Positions 8,264 to 16,244 of a stretch of DNA of 42,196 nucleotides are shown in pieces. Each line of letters starts with the position of its first letter. Position 1 is the first letter of the stretch. Source of the stretch: an uncultured Bacteroidota bacterium (GTDB taxonomy: Bacteria > Bacteroidota > Bacteroidia > JABEUT01). The translations under genes and the position numbers were made by a program. The notes beneath the pieces were generated by a model. That model was not told the origin of the DNA. It worked only from the letters and a program-made list of their open reading frames with translations, and made no database searches. The stretch covers positions 1 to 42,196 of the forward strand of contig CAIWVW010000051.1 of assembly GCA_903916255.1 (NCBI GenBank), given 5' to 3'.

Positions 8264-10189
8264 TTACTTCTTTTTTACAGGTACCAGTGCGGAAAGCCCC
8301 TTTTTTGCTTCCGCATTATTGGGGTCAATTTGCAAGGTTTTATTCCATGCATAATATGCGGAATCATATTTACCCCAGGTAAAATAAGCGCCTCCCAGGT
8401 TGTACCATAGTGAGGCATCGGTAGGGTTTATAGCAATTGCTTTATAAACCTCCCGGGTGGCAGCAGCAAAATCATGCCGTCCGCCATATTGGCCCGCCTT
8501 GGTAAGATATAACCTTCCAAGCAGGAAAAAATACCGCTGCAAATCGGGGTAATCAGGATAAGCGGCCCGCACAATTTTCCAATATATTTCGGCGCTATCC
8601 GGCATTTGAAGTTCGTAATAGGCATCGCCCAAATTGAGGTAACTGCTCACATAGGGGCTTCTTTTATGCAATATAATCGACTTCTGAAGATAGCCGATAG
8701 CTGTATCCAGTTTATGTTTCCGTGTTACACTGTCGGTGCTGTGCTGTGCCATATCTATAAACCGGGCGCCGGCATTTCCATTCAACATAATGCTGTTGGT
8801 GCCGATAGTTACATCATGCGTAAACAGGGTAATATCATTTTTCCATTGCAGGTTCCTTGCCATTGTTTCATAGCCGCAAATAACCACCAATACAGTAGTT
8901 ATTCCAAATATGAAATTCCTTTTGATTGATAAATCCCACTTTTTAACCAGCATGAATAATCCGTAAGAAAGCAATATGGCAAAGCCCAGCGAAGAATGGA
9001 AAATAAGACGTTCGCCCATGGTGGCGCCAATGTCCATAATTAAATTGGAAACCAGCGACAGGCAAAACAGGTAGAATAAAACGGCAAAGGCCAATACATT
9101 TCTTTTATAGATAAGCCACAGGCACCATATTCCGGCACCAATATACAACAGGATAGTAAACACAACGGATATATCGGTAAAGTTGCGGTAAGCAATCATG
9201 TTATATGAATAGTCGGACAGGAGCGGATAAGGAACAATCAGCATCCACAGGTATTTGCCAAGTACAAATATTTCGGTAGCAATTTTCTGCGTATGCGTAG
9301 CCAGCAGATAAGGGTTATCTAATATTTCGTTGGTAGCAACGTGGCCGTTAAAACCAACTGCCTTTCCGCGAAGAATCATATATATAAACAGCACCCCATA
9401 ATACGGTAATGTTGCAAATAATGCCTGCCCTATATTTTTATTACGCAGCAGATAAAACACAATGGGAATCAACACAAACAAGGTAATTGCATATTCCTTG
9501 GCAAGCAATGACAGGAAGAAAGATACCAGCCCGATAGCCAAATCGCGGATGTTTTTGGTGTCGATATATTTTACGCTGAAAATAAACGTAAGGCAAATGA
9601 ATAGTATAGAAAGTATTTCATCTAAACTTTTTACATTAGCTACCACCTCGGTATGCAAGGGGTGTATGGCAAAAAGGATGGTGGCAAAAAAGGCCATGTC
9701 TTCGCCATATTTTATTTTGGCAAGCAAATATTTACTCAGGAAAAAGAAAATAGCAAGTATTGCCAGTACATAGCAAATTACGCTGAAAATATGCCGTTGC
9801 ATAGCAATACTGTTACCGGTAGATTCGCCAAAAATGGCATGTTCAATGGCAAAAATAACTTCCGACAAAGGGCGGTAACGGCCACCGGAAAGCTGCTGCC
9901 CTGCATTCATTTCTTTGTAATAACTGTCGTAAGCATCGGTGCTCATTATTTTGCCAATGCCGCCAAAACCATTCTGCACGTATTGGTTTTTCTCTATTAC
10001 AATGCCATCGTCCAATGCATATTCGTTGCCAAAGGTATCGGCATACAACACGAAACTAAGCACAGCCAGTATAATAAGTTTGATTCTGAACGAAAATGGA
10101 AAAACAGGTGTAACGGGTGCTGCCTGCACTGCCTGCACTACTTTAGCCTTGGGGGTGTTGGCCTTTTGTACCGGTCTTTTGTTCGCCAT
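8264..10189 (-). CDS. TMTC-type GT-C glycosyltransferase with TPR tail, paralogue 1 of 4
   Basis: A 641-residue paralogue and the first of the four in transcription order. It has the longest N-terminal tail (about 33 residues, Lys/Ala/Val/Pro-rich), then TM1 and YALDD (D60, D61). GGRYRPLSEVIFAIEHAIFG, HPLHTEVVANVKSLDEILS, the DUF1736-like block (DNPYLLATHTQKIATE, SDYSYNMIAYRNF), TMGERLIFHSSLG and C-terminal TPRs (ASLWYNLGGAYFTWGKYDSA) follow. Its ATG lies 2 bp after the stop of the caspase-fold gene, so these two are almost certainly expressed together. The four paralogues arose by tandem duplication and have since diverged throughout. Confidence 0.8.
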   Translation of the reverse strand: MANKRPVQKANTPKAKVVQAVQAAPVTPVFPFSFRIKLIILAVLSFVLYADTFGNEYALDDGIVIEKNQYVQNGFGGIGKIMSTDAYDSYYKEMNAGQQLSGGRYRPLSEVIFAIEHAIFGESTGNSIAMQRHIFSVICYVLAILAIFFFLSKYLLAKIKYGEDMAFFATILFAIHPLHTEVVANVKSLDEILSILFICLTFIFSVKYIDTKNIRDLAIGLVSFFLSLLAKEYAITLFVLIPIVFYLLRNKNIGQALFATLPYYGVLFIYMILRGKAVGFNGHVATNEILDNPYLLATHTQKIATEIFVLGKYLWMLIVPYPLLSDYSYNMIAYRNFTDISVVFTILLYIGAGIWCLWLIYKRNVLAFAVLFYLFCLSLVSNLIMDIGATMGERLIFHSSLGFAILLSYGLFMLVKKWDLSIKRNFIFGITTVLVVICGYETMARNLQWKNDITLFTHDVTIGTNSIMLNGNAGARFIDMAQHSTDSVTRKHKLDTAIGYLQKSIILHKRSPYVSSYLNLGDAYYELQMPDSAEIYWKIVRAAYPDYPDLQRYFFLLGRLYLTKAGQYGGRHDFAAATREVYKAIAINPTDASLWYNLGGAYFTWGKYDSAYYAWNKTLQIDPNNAEAKKGLSALVPVKKK

Positions 10190-10191
10190 GC

Positions 10192-10761
10192 TTAGTACAC
10201 CAATTTAAATTGAAGCCGCTTCACCGTGCCCCGGTAATTTTTACGGATATTCTTATCGAGCATGGATATATCTTTATACTGCTGGAACATTTCAATTAAT
10301 ATCATATCGAAGGCGGAACTTTCCACAAAGTTAATTTCTGTTTCGAAACCACAAACACCCAATGCTCCGGTATGTTCAATAAATCTACGGATATTTTTAC
10401 TGTCTGTGTTCAACGTTTTGCAACTGCCGAAGTGGATAATCTTATCATGGCAACTGCCCTGAAGCATATCAGCCAATTCATCCAGCGTAACAAACTCTTT
10501 GCCCACCTGTATGCTTTCGGGTTGTCCGTGAAAAGCAAAATAACAGATGGAATAATCTTTATATTTTTTCTGCTGCCAAAGTGAAAGGTAATATTCCAGA
10601 TTTTCCCGCGTGCCGCATTGCTTGTATATGTAGTTGATTTTACAATTCTGCTGCAAAAAATTCAATGCCGCTCGTACACTCGAATTATCGCGCAAATCTT
10701 TTTGCCAATCCCCTTCTAAACAAAAAACATACTTTCTATAATATTGTGCTAAGGTGCTCAT
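10192..10761 (-). CDS. Caspase/CHAT-fold protein, DUF6642-like
   Basis: A 189-residue soluble protein. CYFAFHGQPES puts a histidine (H78) after a hydrophobic strand, and KIIHFGSCKTL puts a cysteine (C114) after the next one. This His...Cys spacing is the dyad layout of clan CD (caspase/CHAT) proteases. The opening FCLEGDWQKDLRDNSSV, the middle TRENLEYYLS and the later FIEHTGALGVCGF...ESSAFDMILIEM match what I recall of DUF6642. Whether it cleaves protein is unknown. It is the promoter-proximal gene of a five-gene run, 2 bp ahead of the first TMTC paralogue. An exact -7 box is present at 10783-10790. Confidence 0.7.
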   Translation of the reverse strand: MSTLAQYYRKYVFCLEGDWQKDLRDNSSVRAALNFLQQNCKINYIYKQCGTRENLEYYLSLWQQKKYKDYSICYFAFHGQPESIQVGKEFVTLDELADMLQGSCHDKIIHFGSCKTLNTDSKNIRRFIEHTGALGVCGFETEINFVESSAFDMILIEMFQQYKDISMLDKNIRKNYRGTVKRLQFKLVY

Positions 10762-10782
10762 ATTTTAACGGTAGATGAGGGG

Positions 10783-10790
10783 CAAAAATA
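10783..10790 (-). promoter_or_regulatory. TATTTTTG -7 box, probable promoter of the five-gene run
   Basis: An exact TAnnTTTG match on the minus strand, 22 bp upstream of the caspase-fold gene. No other strong box is seen before the internal one at 6342-6349, so this likely drives the caspase-fold/TMTC operon. Confidence 0.5.
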
Positions 10791-11207
10791 GAAAAATAGG
10801 GGGATAAGTGGTCAGTTAACAGTGGTCAGGGGTCAGTTAAATCTTGTTAATGGTAGGTTTATAGTGCACGAATTCGCCTCCTCAGGAAGGGAAGAGAAGG
10901 GCTTCAACTCTCTTTTTCAGGCAAATACAAATATTGAAATTTTATGCAACACTTTCAGGTTGGTTTTTAGCATGCCGCACTATGCATATATATATGAATT
11001 TCAACACATTACAACTTAAACTATCATAAAATACTACTGTTGCGTAAATGTTTCGGGGCAAATGCCTGACACTTTTCCAATTAAAAAAAACTCATTATCA
11101 ATATATTACAAATAAATACATGTGCAACACATTGGTTTTCTTTCGCATAACATAAATCGTTTACCGCCTTCCTTTTTTTATTTTATTTGCAAAATATCCC
11201 AACGCCT
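10791..11207. other. Intergenic region without a convincing gene
   Basis: About 415 bp between divergent genes. It holds a heptamer tract (10807-10840), an A+G-rich stretch (CCTCCTCAGGAAGGG near 10878) that looks like a degenerate REP, and otherwise AT-rich DNA. No convincing gene, tRNA or riboswitch was seen, and no exact -7 box precedes the gene at 11208. Confidence 0.5.
10807..10840. repeat. Heptamer repeat tract, GTCAGTT type
   Basis: Bases 10811-10838 read in sevens as GTCAGTT AACAGTG GTCAGGG GTCAGTT. The same words reappear in the larger tract upstream of hisS. Confidence 0.7.
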
Positions 11208-11876
11208 ATGCAAACCTTATACATATTAATAGGGGGGCTGCTTGCCCTGCTTACCATACTTACGCTGTTATACAACTACAAAAAGTATAAACGCGAAATA
11301 GAGGCTGAGTTTGATACCATTAAAGTATTAATACGCTCGGTGAAAGACTATCATGAGCATAACCATAAAATAGCCATGGACCTTATTCAGCTGAATAAAC
11401 TGGAAATGGAAAAACTGAAACAACAATTTGAAAATCAAAGTTCGGCAACGGAACAACGCATGGAAGAGTTCCGGAAAACGATGACCGACCAGCTAACCGA
11501 AATGGCTGAATTTAAGCAGAAACAACAGAATGACTTTATGGCGTTCCAGCAGGTTATTAACCCGCAGTTTTTACAATCGAACCAAAGCGCTTCCGATTTG
11601 GCGGCAATACTCAAATTCCAGGTGCAGCAAACCATTAACGAATTGACTCCTCATCTAACTATAGCCAAAGCCGAACTTGAAAAAGTAAAAGGGTTTCAAT
11701 TATTGCGGACCAAAGACACCAAAGAACAGCAGGTAAGCGAACAACAAAACAGGGTGAGAGAATTGGAAAACCGACTGGCCCAATTTCAAAAACAACTGGA
11801 AAGCCTTAACAACATTACCGATTTTACCGATAGGAGTTTGAAGGGGGTTAAAGAATATGAATTAGGGGAGGTATGA
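11208..11876 (+). CDS. Membrane-anchored coiled-coil protein
   Basis: A protein of about 222 residues if started at the ATG at 11208; a TTG at 11187 would add seven residues (MQNIPTP) and is less likely. One N-terminal TM helix (TLYILIGGLLALLTILTLLY) is followed by a basic stop-transfer KKYKRE. Then comes a long charged, Gln/Glu/Lys-rich coiled coil, about residues 35-100, and a second coil near the C-terminus (EQQNRVRELENRLAQFQKQL). The soluble part should lie in the cytoplasm. No enzymatic motif or family was recognised. It resembles structural or scaffold proteins such as RmuC or YtxH in general build only. Confidence 0.6.
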   Translation: MQTLYILIGGLLALLTILTLLYNYKKYKREIEAEFDTIKVLIRSVKDYHEHNHKIAMDLIQLNKLEMEKLKQQFENQSSATEQRMEEFRKTMTDQLTEMAEFKQKQQNDFMAFQQVINPQFLQSNQSASDLAAILKFQVQQTINELTPHLTIAKAELEKVKGFQLLRTKDTKEQQVSEQQNRVRELENRLAQFQKQLESLNNITDFTDRSLKGVKEYELGEV

Positions 11877-11991
11877 GTTTATTTCAATACACCCAATTGA
11901 AAGACTGATTTAATGATTTAAGAATAATGTTATTTAATTCATTTGCTCTGGCTTTTAAACGGTAGAACAATTTTCCTGCCCCCTTTTCCGC

Positions 11992-11999
11992 TATCTTTG
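11992..11999 (+). promoter_or_regulatory. TATCTTTG -7 box
   Basis: An exact TAnnTTTG match, 21 bp upstream of the ATG at 12021, which gives a short leader. It is the best placed promoter on the plus strand in this part. Confidence 0.55.
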
Positions 12000-12020
12000 C
12001 CGTAACTAATACCCAACCCT

Positions 12021-12593
12021 ATGACATTAGACGAAACAAAAGAAATTATGCAACTTGGCGAATGGGTAAGCATTGCCCCTGAAATACGCCCCAGCAGTAC
12101 TAAAAACACAGATGGCAGTTTGAAACCTTTTTATTTAACAAGGGCTTTCAAATATTCGGAAGGTGATACGTTTGAACTTACAGTAATTAATTCTGCCGAT
12201 GCATATGGCAAAGTGCCCTTGGTAAAAATTAGTATTAAGGGCAGTATGGTGTGGCAAGGGCCCCACCCTATTGCAACCGACGCTCAGAAAGAAGACTTTA
12301 TTGCCGATAAAGCATACGAGGTTACTCCTTTATTACAGCCTTTTGCCGATGCCATGAATCAACTGGCAAGTAATGGATATGCCAAATGGGAAGTAAACGG
12401 AACTCAAAGCATCTTTAAAAAAGCTTTTGCACCATTCGGCCTTGCCGAAGGACAGGTTTTTATGGAATATGATTTGGTTTACATATTCAACGACCTTCTG
12501 TTTTGGGGCGCCCGTAATATTGATGGCCGCGGCTTCGATAAAGAAGAAAACCGGCCGACTAATTTGCAGATTCCGCTGGTAAGAAAGAGCTAA
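12021..12593 (+). CDS. Conserved-looking hypothetical cytoplasmic protein
   Basis: A 190-residue protein with no signal peptide or TM segment. The N-terminal half looks beta-rich (GEWVSIAPEIRP, FELTVINSADAYGKVPLVKISIKGSMVW), giving a lipocalin-like impression. The C-terminal half contains helices (PLLQPFADAMNQLASNGYAKWEV) and VFMEYDLVYIFNDLLFWGARNIDGRGFD. I cannot assign a family. Its stop codon overlaps the start of the TfoX-like gene (TAATG at 12591-12595), so the two are translationally coupled. Confidence 0.6.
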   Translation: MTLDETKEIMQLGEWVSIAPEIRPSSTKNTDGSLKPFYLTRAFKYSEGDTFELTVINSADAYGKVPLVKISIKGSMVWQGPHPIATDAQKEDFIADKAYEVTPLLQPFADAMNQLASNGYAKWEVNGTQSIFKKAFAPFGLAEGQVFMEYDLVYIFNDLLFWGARNIDGRGFDKEENRPTNLQIPLVRKS

Positions 12594-12949
12594 TGCCAAA
12601 ACCTACCCTTACCCGAGCCGAAAAAGAAGCCCTTTATGAAAAGATGGTGGCTTCTCATGCTAAAGCTGAACTGAAAGGCGCTACTATACCTTACACTTCC
12701 TTAAACGGGCACATGTATAGTATGCTTACCAAAGGCGATGAGGTTGCCATTAAACTTCCGGAGGAGGAAAAGGCTAAGTTCCTGGCTATGTATAAAACCA
12801 AACTGCTGGAGCAATATGGCATCGTGCAAAAAGAGTTTGTGGTGGTTCCTGACGGCCTGTTGCAAAAAACTGCCGAGTTGAAGCCCTATTTCGAAATGAG
12901 CTTTGCTTATGTAAAGGGATTGAAACCAAAGCCAAGTAGGAAAAAGTAA
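12593..12949 (+). CDS. TfoX N-terminal-like small protein
   Basis: A 118-residue protein. The pattern GHMYSMLTKGDEVAIKLPEEEKAKFLAMY, then FVVVPDGLLQKTAELKPYFEMSFAYVKGLKPKP, follows TfoX/Sxy N-terminal domains, in which a glycine-rich turn and a KLP element precede a final helix of the form SFxYVxxLxPKP. The glycine-rich FGG motif of classical TfoX is weak here. In gamma-proteobacteria TfoX activates competence, but stand-alone N-domain proteins elsewhere have unknown roles. It overlaps its upstream partner by one base. A small hairpin (CCCCT...AGGGG, 12966-12981) follows within 32 bp. Confidence 0.5.
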   Translation: MPKPTLTRAEKEALYEKMVASHAKAELKGATIPYTSLNGHMYSMLTKGDEVAIKLPEEEKAKFLAMYKTKLLEQYGIVQKEFVVVPDGLLQKTAELKPYFEMSFAYVKGLKPKPSRKK

Positions 12950-12965
12950 AGGCAACCCACCACTG

Positions 12966-12981
12966 CCCCTATAAGGAGGGG
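12966..12981. terminator. Small GC hairpin after the TfoX-like gene
   Basis: CCCCT (12966-12970) pairs with AGGGG (12977-12981) around ATAAGG. No T-tract follows, so it is a weak terminator candidate or a degenerate REP. Confidence 0.3.
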
Positions 12982-13042
12982 AATTTGCGTTAGCCACAAA
13001 AAACCATTATCTATCAGCCAACGGCTAATTAAAGAATTTAGC

Positions 13043-13050
13043 TAATATTG
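13043..13050 (+). promoter_or_regulatory. Near-consensus -7 box TAATATTG before the zapA operon
   Basis: One mismatch to TAnnTTTG, 24 bp upstream of the ATG at 13075. The same word lies upstream of the M1 peptidase gene (28233-28240). Confidence 0.35.
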
Positions 13051-13074
13051 TAACCGTAATTTAACATTAGGGTA

Positions 13075-13371
13075 ATGAAAGGCTTAGAGAAGCGTTTGGA
13101 AAAAATTCTGCGGAGAACAGAAAAACTTATATCTTTGCAAAATGACTCGGTGCGTCAAATTGAGCTTTTAGAAACTGAAAATCAACGGCTTGTTAAGCAA
13201 ATTAAAGGCCTTGAAGAGCAAATTTCGAAACTCGGTGAAACAAACCAAGCTATAACCTCTGAACAACAAAAAATAAATAACCAAAAACAACGGGAAATAA
13301 CCCATAAAATAAACGACCTCCTGAGCGAAATAGAAAAATGTATAGTCCTGACTGCAAACGTCAGGAAGTAA
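13075..13371 (+). CDS. Small coiled-coil protein preceding zapA (possible division partner)
   Basis: A 98-residue protein that is almost entirely heptad coiled coil (RLEKILRRTEKLISLQND, LLETENQRLVKQIKGLEEQI, ISKLGETNQAI), ending KCIVLTANVRK. There is no TM segment. It lies 19 bp ahead of zapA and looks like a member of the short coiled-coil proteins often found beside zapA in Bacteroidota. By analogy with ZapB it could bind ZapA at the division ring, but that is inference from position and shape, since coiled coils show little family signal. Inside its coding region at 13130-13137 is a TATCTTTG word, followed by an out-of-frame ATG that opens only a very short frame. Confidence 0.65.
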   Translation: MKGLEKRLEKILRRTEKLISLQNDSVRQIELLETENQRLVKQIKGLEEQISKLGETNQAITSEQQKINNQKQREITHKINDLLSEIEKCIVLTANVRK

Positions 13372-13390
13372 ATAACCGGCAAGAATAGAA

Positions 13391-13666
13391 GTGAAGAACA
13401 TTAAAATAACCATATCAGGCAGAGAATACCCTGTAAATGTTACCCCTGAAACGGCAGGAGCCATGAGAAAGGCCGCCGAAATGGTGAACGAACAGGCAAA
13501 ACAATTCCAGGCTGCCTATGCCATTACCGATCCGCGCGATTTGTTGGCCATGTGCGCACTTCAGCTTGCTTACCAGAACCTTGAATATACCGGAACCTTT
13601 TCCGAATCTGTTGAAGAAAAATTAAGTGCAATAGAATCGGCCCTCGATATTGAAGAAAATACATAG
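13391..13666 (+). CDS. zapA: Cell division protein ZapA
   Basis: A 91-residue protein starting at GTG 13391. The N-terminal beta strands (KNIKITISGREYPVNVTPE) and the helix with AAEMVNEQAKQFQAAYAITDPRDLLAMCALQLAYQ match ZapA. ZapA forms antiparallel tetramers that cross-link FtsZ protofilaments at mid-cell. Length and layout are normal. It sits 19 bp after the coiled-coil gene and 40 bp before rny. This coiled coil-zapA-rny order is common in Bacteroidota to my knowledge. Confidence 0.9.
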   Translation: MKNIKITISGREYPVNVTPETAGAMRKAAEMVNEQAKQFQAAYAITDPRDLLAMCALQLAYQNLEYTGTFSESVEEKLSAIESALDIEENT

Positions 13667-13706
13667 TTAAGCTTTCGCACAGGGGTTCATAAACAACCAA
13701 ATAAAG

Positions 13707-15263
13707 ATGAACCTCGATTTAATCACCATACTAATTATTGCAGCAGCAGCCGTTATAGGCATCGGGCTCGGCATATTAGTTACCTACACCATGCTCCGCA
13801 AGGGTATTGAAGCCAAAGCATCCAACATTATTAAAGACGCCGAAAAACAGGCTAACATACTGAAAGAAAAGCGAATGCTTGAAGCGAAAGAACGCTTTTT
13901 ACAATTGAAAACTGAACATGAAAGCACCATCGGTGAAAAGAATAAACAAATAGTAGCTACCGAAAACCGCCTGCGGCAGAAGGAACAATCGCTCAACCAG
14001 AAACTGGAACAAACCCAGCGCAAGGAAAAAGAAATGGACACTGCCCGAAACAACTACAACGAACAGTTGAAGAATGTGGAACGCAAGAGTGAAGAACTCA
14101 GCAAAATGCACGCCCGCCAGGTGGCCCAATTAGAAACCATTTCGGAACTTTCGGCAGAAGATGCGAAAGCGCAACTTATCGAATCATTGAAAGGCGATGC
14201 TCGCACACAGGGCGCTATTGCCGCTAAGGAAATTTTGGAAGAAGCTAAACTGACTGCCAATAAAGACGCCAAAAAAATTGTATTGCAATCCATTCAACGG
14301 GTAGCGGTAGAAACTGCTGTAGAAAATGCCATTACGGTTTTCAATATTGAAAACGATGAAATGAAAGGCCGTATTATTGGCCGCGAAGGAAGAAACATTC
14401 GTGCCTTGGAAGCTGCCACAGGCGTGGAAGTTATTGTGGATGATACCCCGGAAGCTATTGTAATTTCCTGTTTCGACCCGGTGAGAAGGGAATTAGCGCG
14501 TATGGCTCTTCACCAACTGATACAAGACGGACGTATTCACCCCGCCCGTATTGAAGAAGTAGTGGAAAAATGCCGCAAGCAACTGGAAGATGAAATTGCC
14601 GAAGTGGGCAAACGTACCGTTATCGACCTTGGAATTAACAACCTTCATCCGGAACTTATCCGCATAGTAGGTAAAATGAAATACCGTTCTTCGTATGGTC
14701 AAAACTTATTGCAGCACTCGCGCGAGGTTGCTAACTTGGCTGCCACCATGGCATCGGAATTAGGGTTGAACCCTAAATTGGCTAAACGTGCCGGGCTATT
14801 GCATGATATTGGAAAAGTGCCCGATGAAGCCCCTGAATTGCCACACGCGATTCTCGGTATGAACTTAGCCGAAAAATATAAAGAACGCCCAGAGGTGTGC
14901 AATGCGATAGGTGCCCACCACGATGAAATAGAAATGACAGACCTCCTCTCCCCCATCATTCAGGTTTGCGATGCCATATCGGGTGCAAGGCCAGGTGCAA
15001 GGCGCGAAATTGTGGAACAATATGCCAAACGCCTGCGTGACCTTGAACAGCTTGCTCTATCCTATAAAGGTGTAGAAAAAACCTATGCCATTCAGGCAGG
15101 CCGTGAACTGCGTGTTATTGTAGGCAGCGAAAAGATAAATGACAAAGAAGCTGAAGTACTCTCCTTTGAAATAGCCCAAAAAATTCAGAATGAAATGACT
15201 TATCCGGGACAGGTTAGGGTTACTGTAATTCGTGAAACAAGGGCGGTGAATATTGCGAAATAA
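13707..15263 (+). CDS. rny: Ribonuclease Y
   Basis: A 518-residue protein of normal length. It has an N-terminal TM anchor (about residues 5-30) and a long coiled coil (about 35-160). The KH domain follows from about 205, with [20 protein letters not shown] at 221-240. The HD domain has [19 protein letters not shown] (metal-binding H366-D367) and GAHHDEIE. The ending [15 protein letters not shown] is typical. RNase Y is a membrane-bound endonuclease that starts mRNA decay. It is the last gene of the zapA unit. The 3' flank is a heptamer tract followed by a hairpin cluster. Confidence 0.95.
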   Translation: MNLDLITILIIAAAAVIGIGLGILVTYTMLRKGIEAKASNIIKDAEKQANILKEKRMLEAKERFLQLKTEHESTIGEKNKQIVATENRLRQKEQSLNQKLEQTQRKEKEMDTARNNYNEQLKNVERKSEELSKMHARQVAQLETISELSAEDAKAQLIESLKGDARTQGAIAAKEILEEAKLTANKDAKKIVLQSIQRVAVETAVENAITVFNIENDEMKGRIIGREGRNIRALEAATGVEVIVDDTPEAIVISCFDPVRRELARMALHQLIQDGRIHPARIEEVVEKCRKQLEDEIAEVGKRTVIDLGINNLHPELIRIVGKMKYRSSYGQNLLQHSREVANLAATMASELGLNPKLAKRAGLLHDIGKVPDEAPELPHAILGMNLAEKYKERPEVCNAIGAHHDEIEMTDLLSPIIQVCDAISGARPGARREIVEQYAKRLRDLEQLALSYKGVEKTYAIQAGRELRVIVGSEKINDKEAEVLSFEIAQKIQNEMTYPGQVRVTVIRETRAVNIAK

Positions 15264-15291
15264 GTAGAAAGGGAAAAGTAGAAAGTAGAAA
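15264..15291. repeat. Heptamer repeat tract, GTAGAAA type
   Basis: Four heptamers begin right after the rny stop codon: GTAGAAA GGGAAAA GTAGAAA GTAGAAA. The core differs from the other heptamer tracts in the window. Confidence 0.65.
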
Positions 15292-15303
15292 GTTTATTTT
15301 ATA

Positions 15304-15454
15304 AGCCTGAAGGGCTAATATGTTAGCCGCCACCGGAGTATCCGGCGGTTTGCAAAAGGCAGTTATAAGCGACCCTGGAAGGGTTGAATATTATAACCTT
15401 CCATATACCACCGATTTCATCGGTGGCTAATCACTTTCAAGTCCTTTGGACTTG
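15304..15454. repeat. Cluster of five short palindromes with 3- to 5-base loops
   Basis: In order: AGCC-TGAAG-GGCT (15304-15316); CCACCGGA-GTA-TCCGGCGG (15330-15348, one mismatch); ACCCT-GGA-AGGGT (15372-15384); CCACCGAT-TTC-ATCGGTGG (15408-15426, perfect); CAAGTCC-TTT-GGACTTG (15438-15454, perfect). They fill the gap between convergent genes. They resemble REP-type hairpins; together they may also terminate transcription of rny. Confidence 0.7.
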
Positions 15455-15527
15455 CTGAATAAAATTATTTTATCTTGTACTCTACAATTACTATGGGTAA
15501 ATCTGAATTACAAAGATAGATTCAGAT

Positions 15528-16133
15528 TTACAAATTGACTGTGAACCCGATACCAATCACAAGATTATTTATTGTTGGGTAGGTAATACCATCGGAACTA
15601 TAATTTTGCACCAAATACTGCACGCCTAAATCTACTAAAGCATGTGTAGCAATTGCTAATTTAACTCCTGCGCGAGCTCCAAAACATGCCCCCGTTTCAG
15701 TAGATGTTCCTATGCTTTTTGAATTATATCCAATATTACCTTCAATAAAGGGATAGACTATTGAATGCGTATTAAAATTATACGAAGGGGCAAAAATAAA
15801 AAGCAAGGATGTTGTATTACCGCCGGAACCATTTGAAATTGATTCAATGGAAAATGGATTTAGACCAAGTTCAAATCCCTTAACAGGGAAATATCCTACA
15901 TAAGGCGCAAAGAGCATCACTGTTGTTGCCGGTGAAGTTCCCCCACCATTGGGATATGTAAAACTTTGGCTGGTAAAAGAGAAACTACCGCCCAATTCAA
16001 CGCAACCCGGAGAAGCAAAACTTTTAGAGGTTGCTGATGGGTTGGGATTGGTATTTGCAGGTGCCGGTGCGGTTTGTGACTTAACTGCAAATCCCGATAA
16101 AAGGAGCAGCAGCATAATTAAATTTGTTTTCAT
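15528..16133 (-). CDS. Outer-membrane beta-barrel protein
   Basis: A 201-residue protein started at 16133 (MKTNLIMLLLLLSGFAVKSQ, a clear signal peptide). The longer frame from 16154 is excluded by the -7 box that overlaps it. A Pro/Asn/Ala/Ser-rich linker of about 20 residues (TAPAPANTNPNPSATSK) follows the signal. Then come eight or so amphipathic strands (GGSFSFTSQSFTY, VMLFAPYVGYFPVKGFELGL) and the final strand NNLVIGIGFTVNL. The layout is that of small OmpA/OmpW-like barrels. Ligand unknown. It converges on rny and is divergent from the barrel gene at 16245. Confidence 0.65.
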   Translation of the reverse strand: MKTNLIMLLLLLSGFAVKSQTAPAPANTNPNPSATSKSFASPGCVELGGSFSFTSQSFTYPNGGGTSPATTVMLFAPYVGYFPVKGFELGLNPFSIESISNGSGGNTTSLLFIFAPSYNFNTHSIVYPFIEGNIGYNSKSIGTSTETGACFGARAGVKLAIATHALVDLGVQYLVQNYSSDGITYPTINNLVIGIGFTVNL

Positions 16134-16151
16134 TGTGTTTGATTTATTCTG

Positions 16152-16159
16152 CAAATATA
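16152..16159 (-). promoter_or_regulatory. TATATTTG -7 box that fixes the start at 16133
   Basis: An exact TAnnTTTG match on the minus strand. It overlaps the more upstream in-frame ATG at 16154, so that codon cannot be in the transcript. Confidence 0.55.
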
Positions 16160-16224
16160 AAAATTTATATAAATGAAAAATGTGAATTAGTTCACCTACT
16201 CTTCATTCGGATGAATTATTTTTA

Positions 16225-16232
16225 TATCTTTA
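16225..16232 (+). promoter_or_regulatory. Near-consensus -7 box TATCTTTA
   Basis: One mismatch to TAnnTTTG, 12 bp upstream of the ATG at 16245. Confidence 0.35.
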
Positions 16233-16244
16233 CTTCACAATATT

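Noticed and set aside
9653-10195. Plus-strand frame of 180 codons opposite the first TMTC paralogue
   Set aside because: Antisense to a well-supported family gene, with no family resemblance of its own.
10822-11019. Open frame of 65 codons on the plus strand in the intergenic region
   Set aside because: It begins inside the heptamer tract, and neither its composition nor context looks like a protein; no promoter or family signal.
13130-13137. TATCTTTG as a promoter inside the coiled-coil gene
   Set aside because: The next ATG is out of frame and opens only a very short frame; no gene depends on it, though it might add transcription to zapA.
13667-13706. Possible 6S RNA gene beside zapA, as in gamma-proteobacteria
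   Set aside because: The gap between zapA and rny is only 40 bp.
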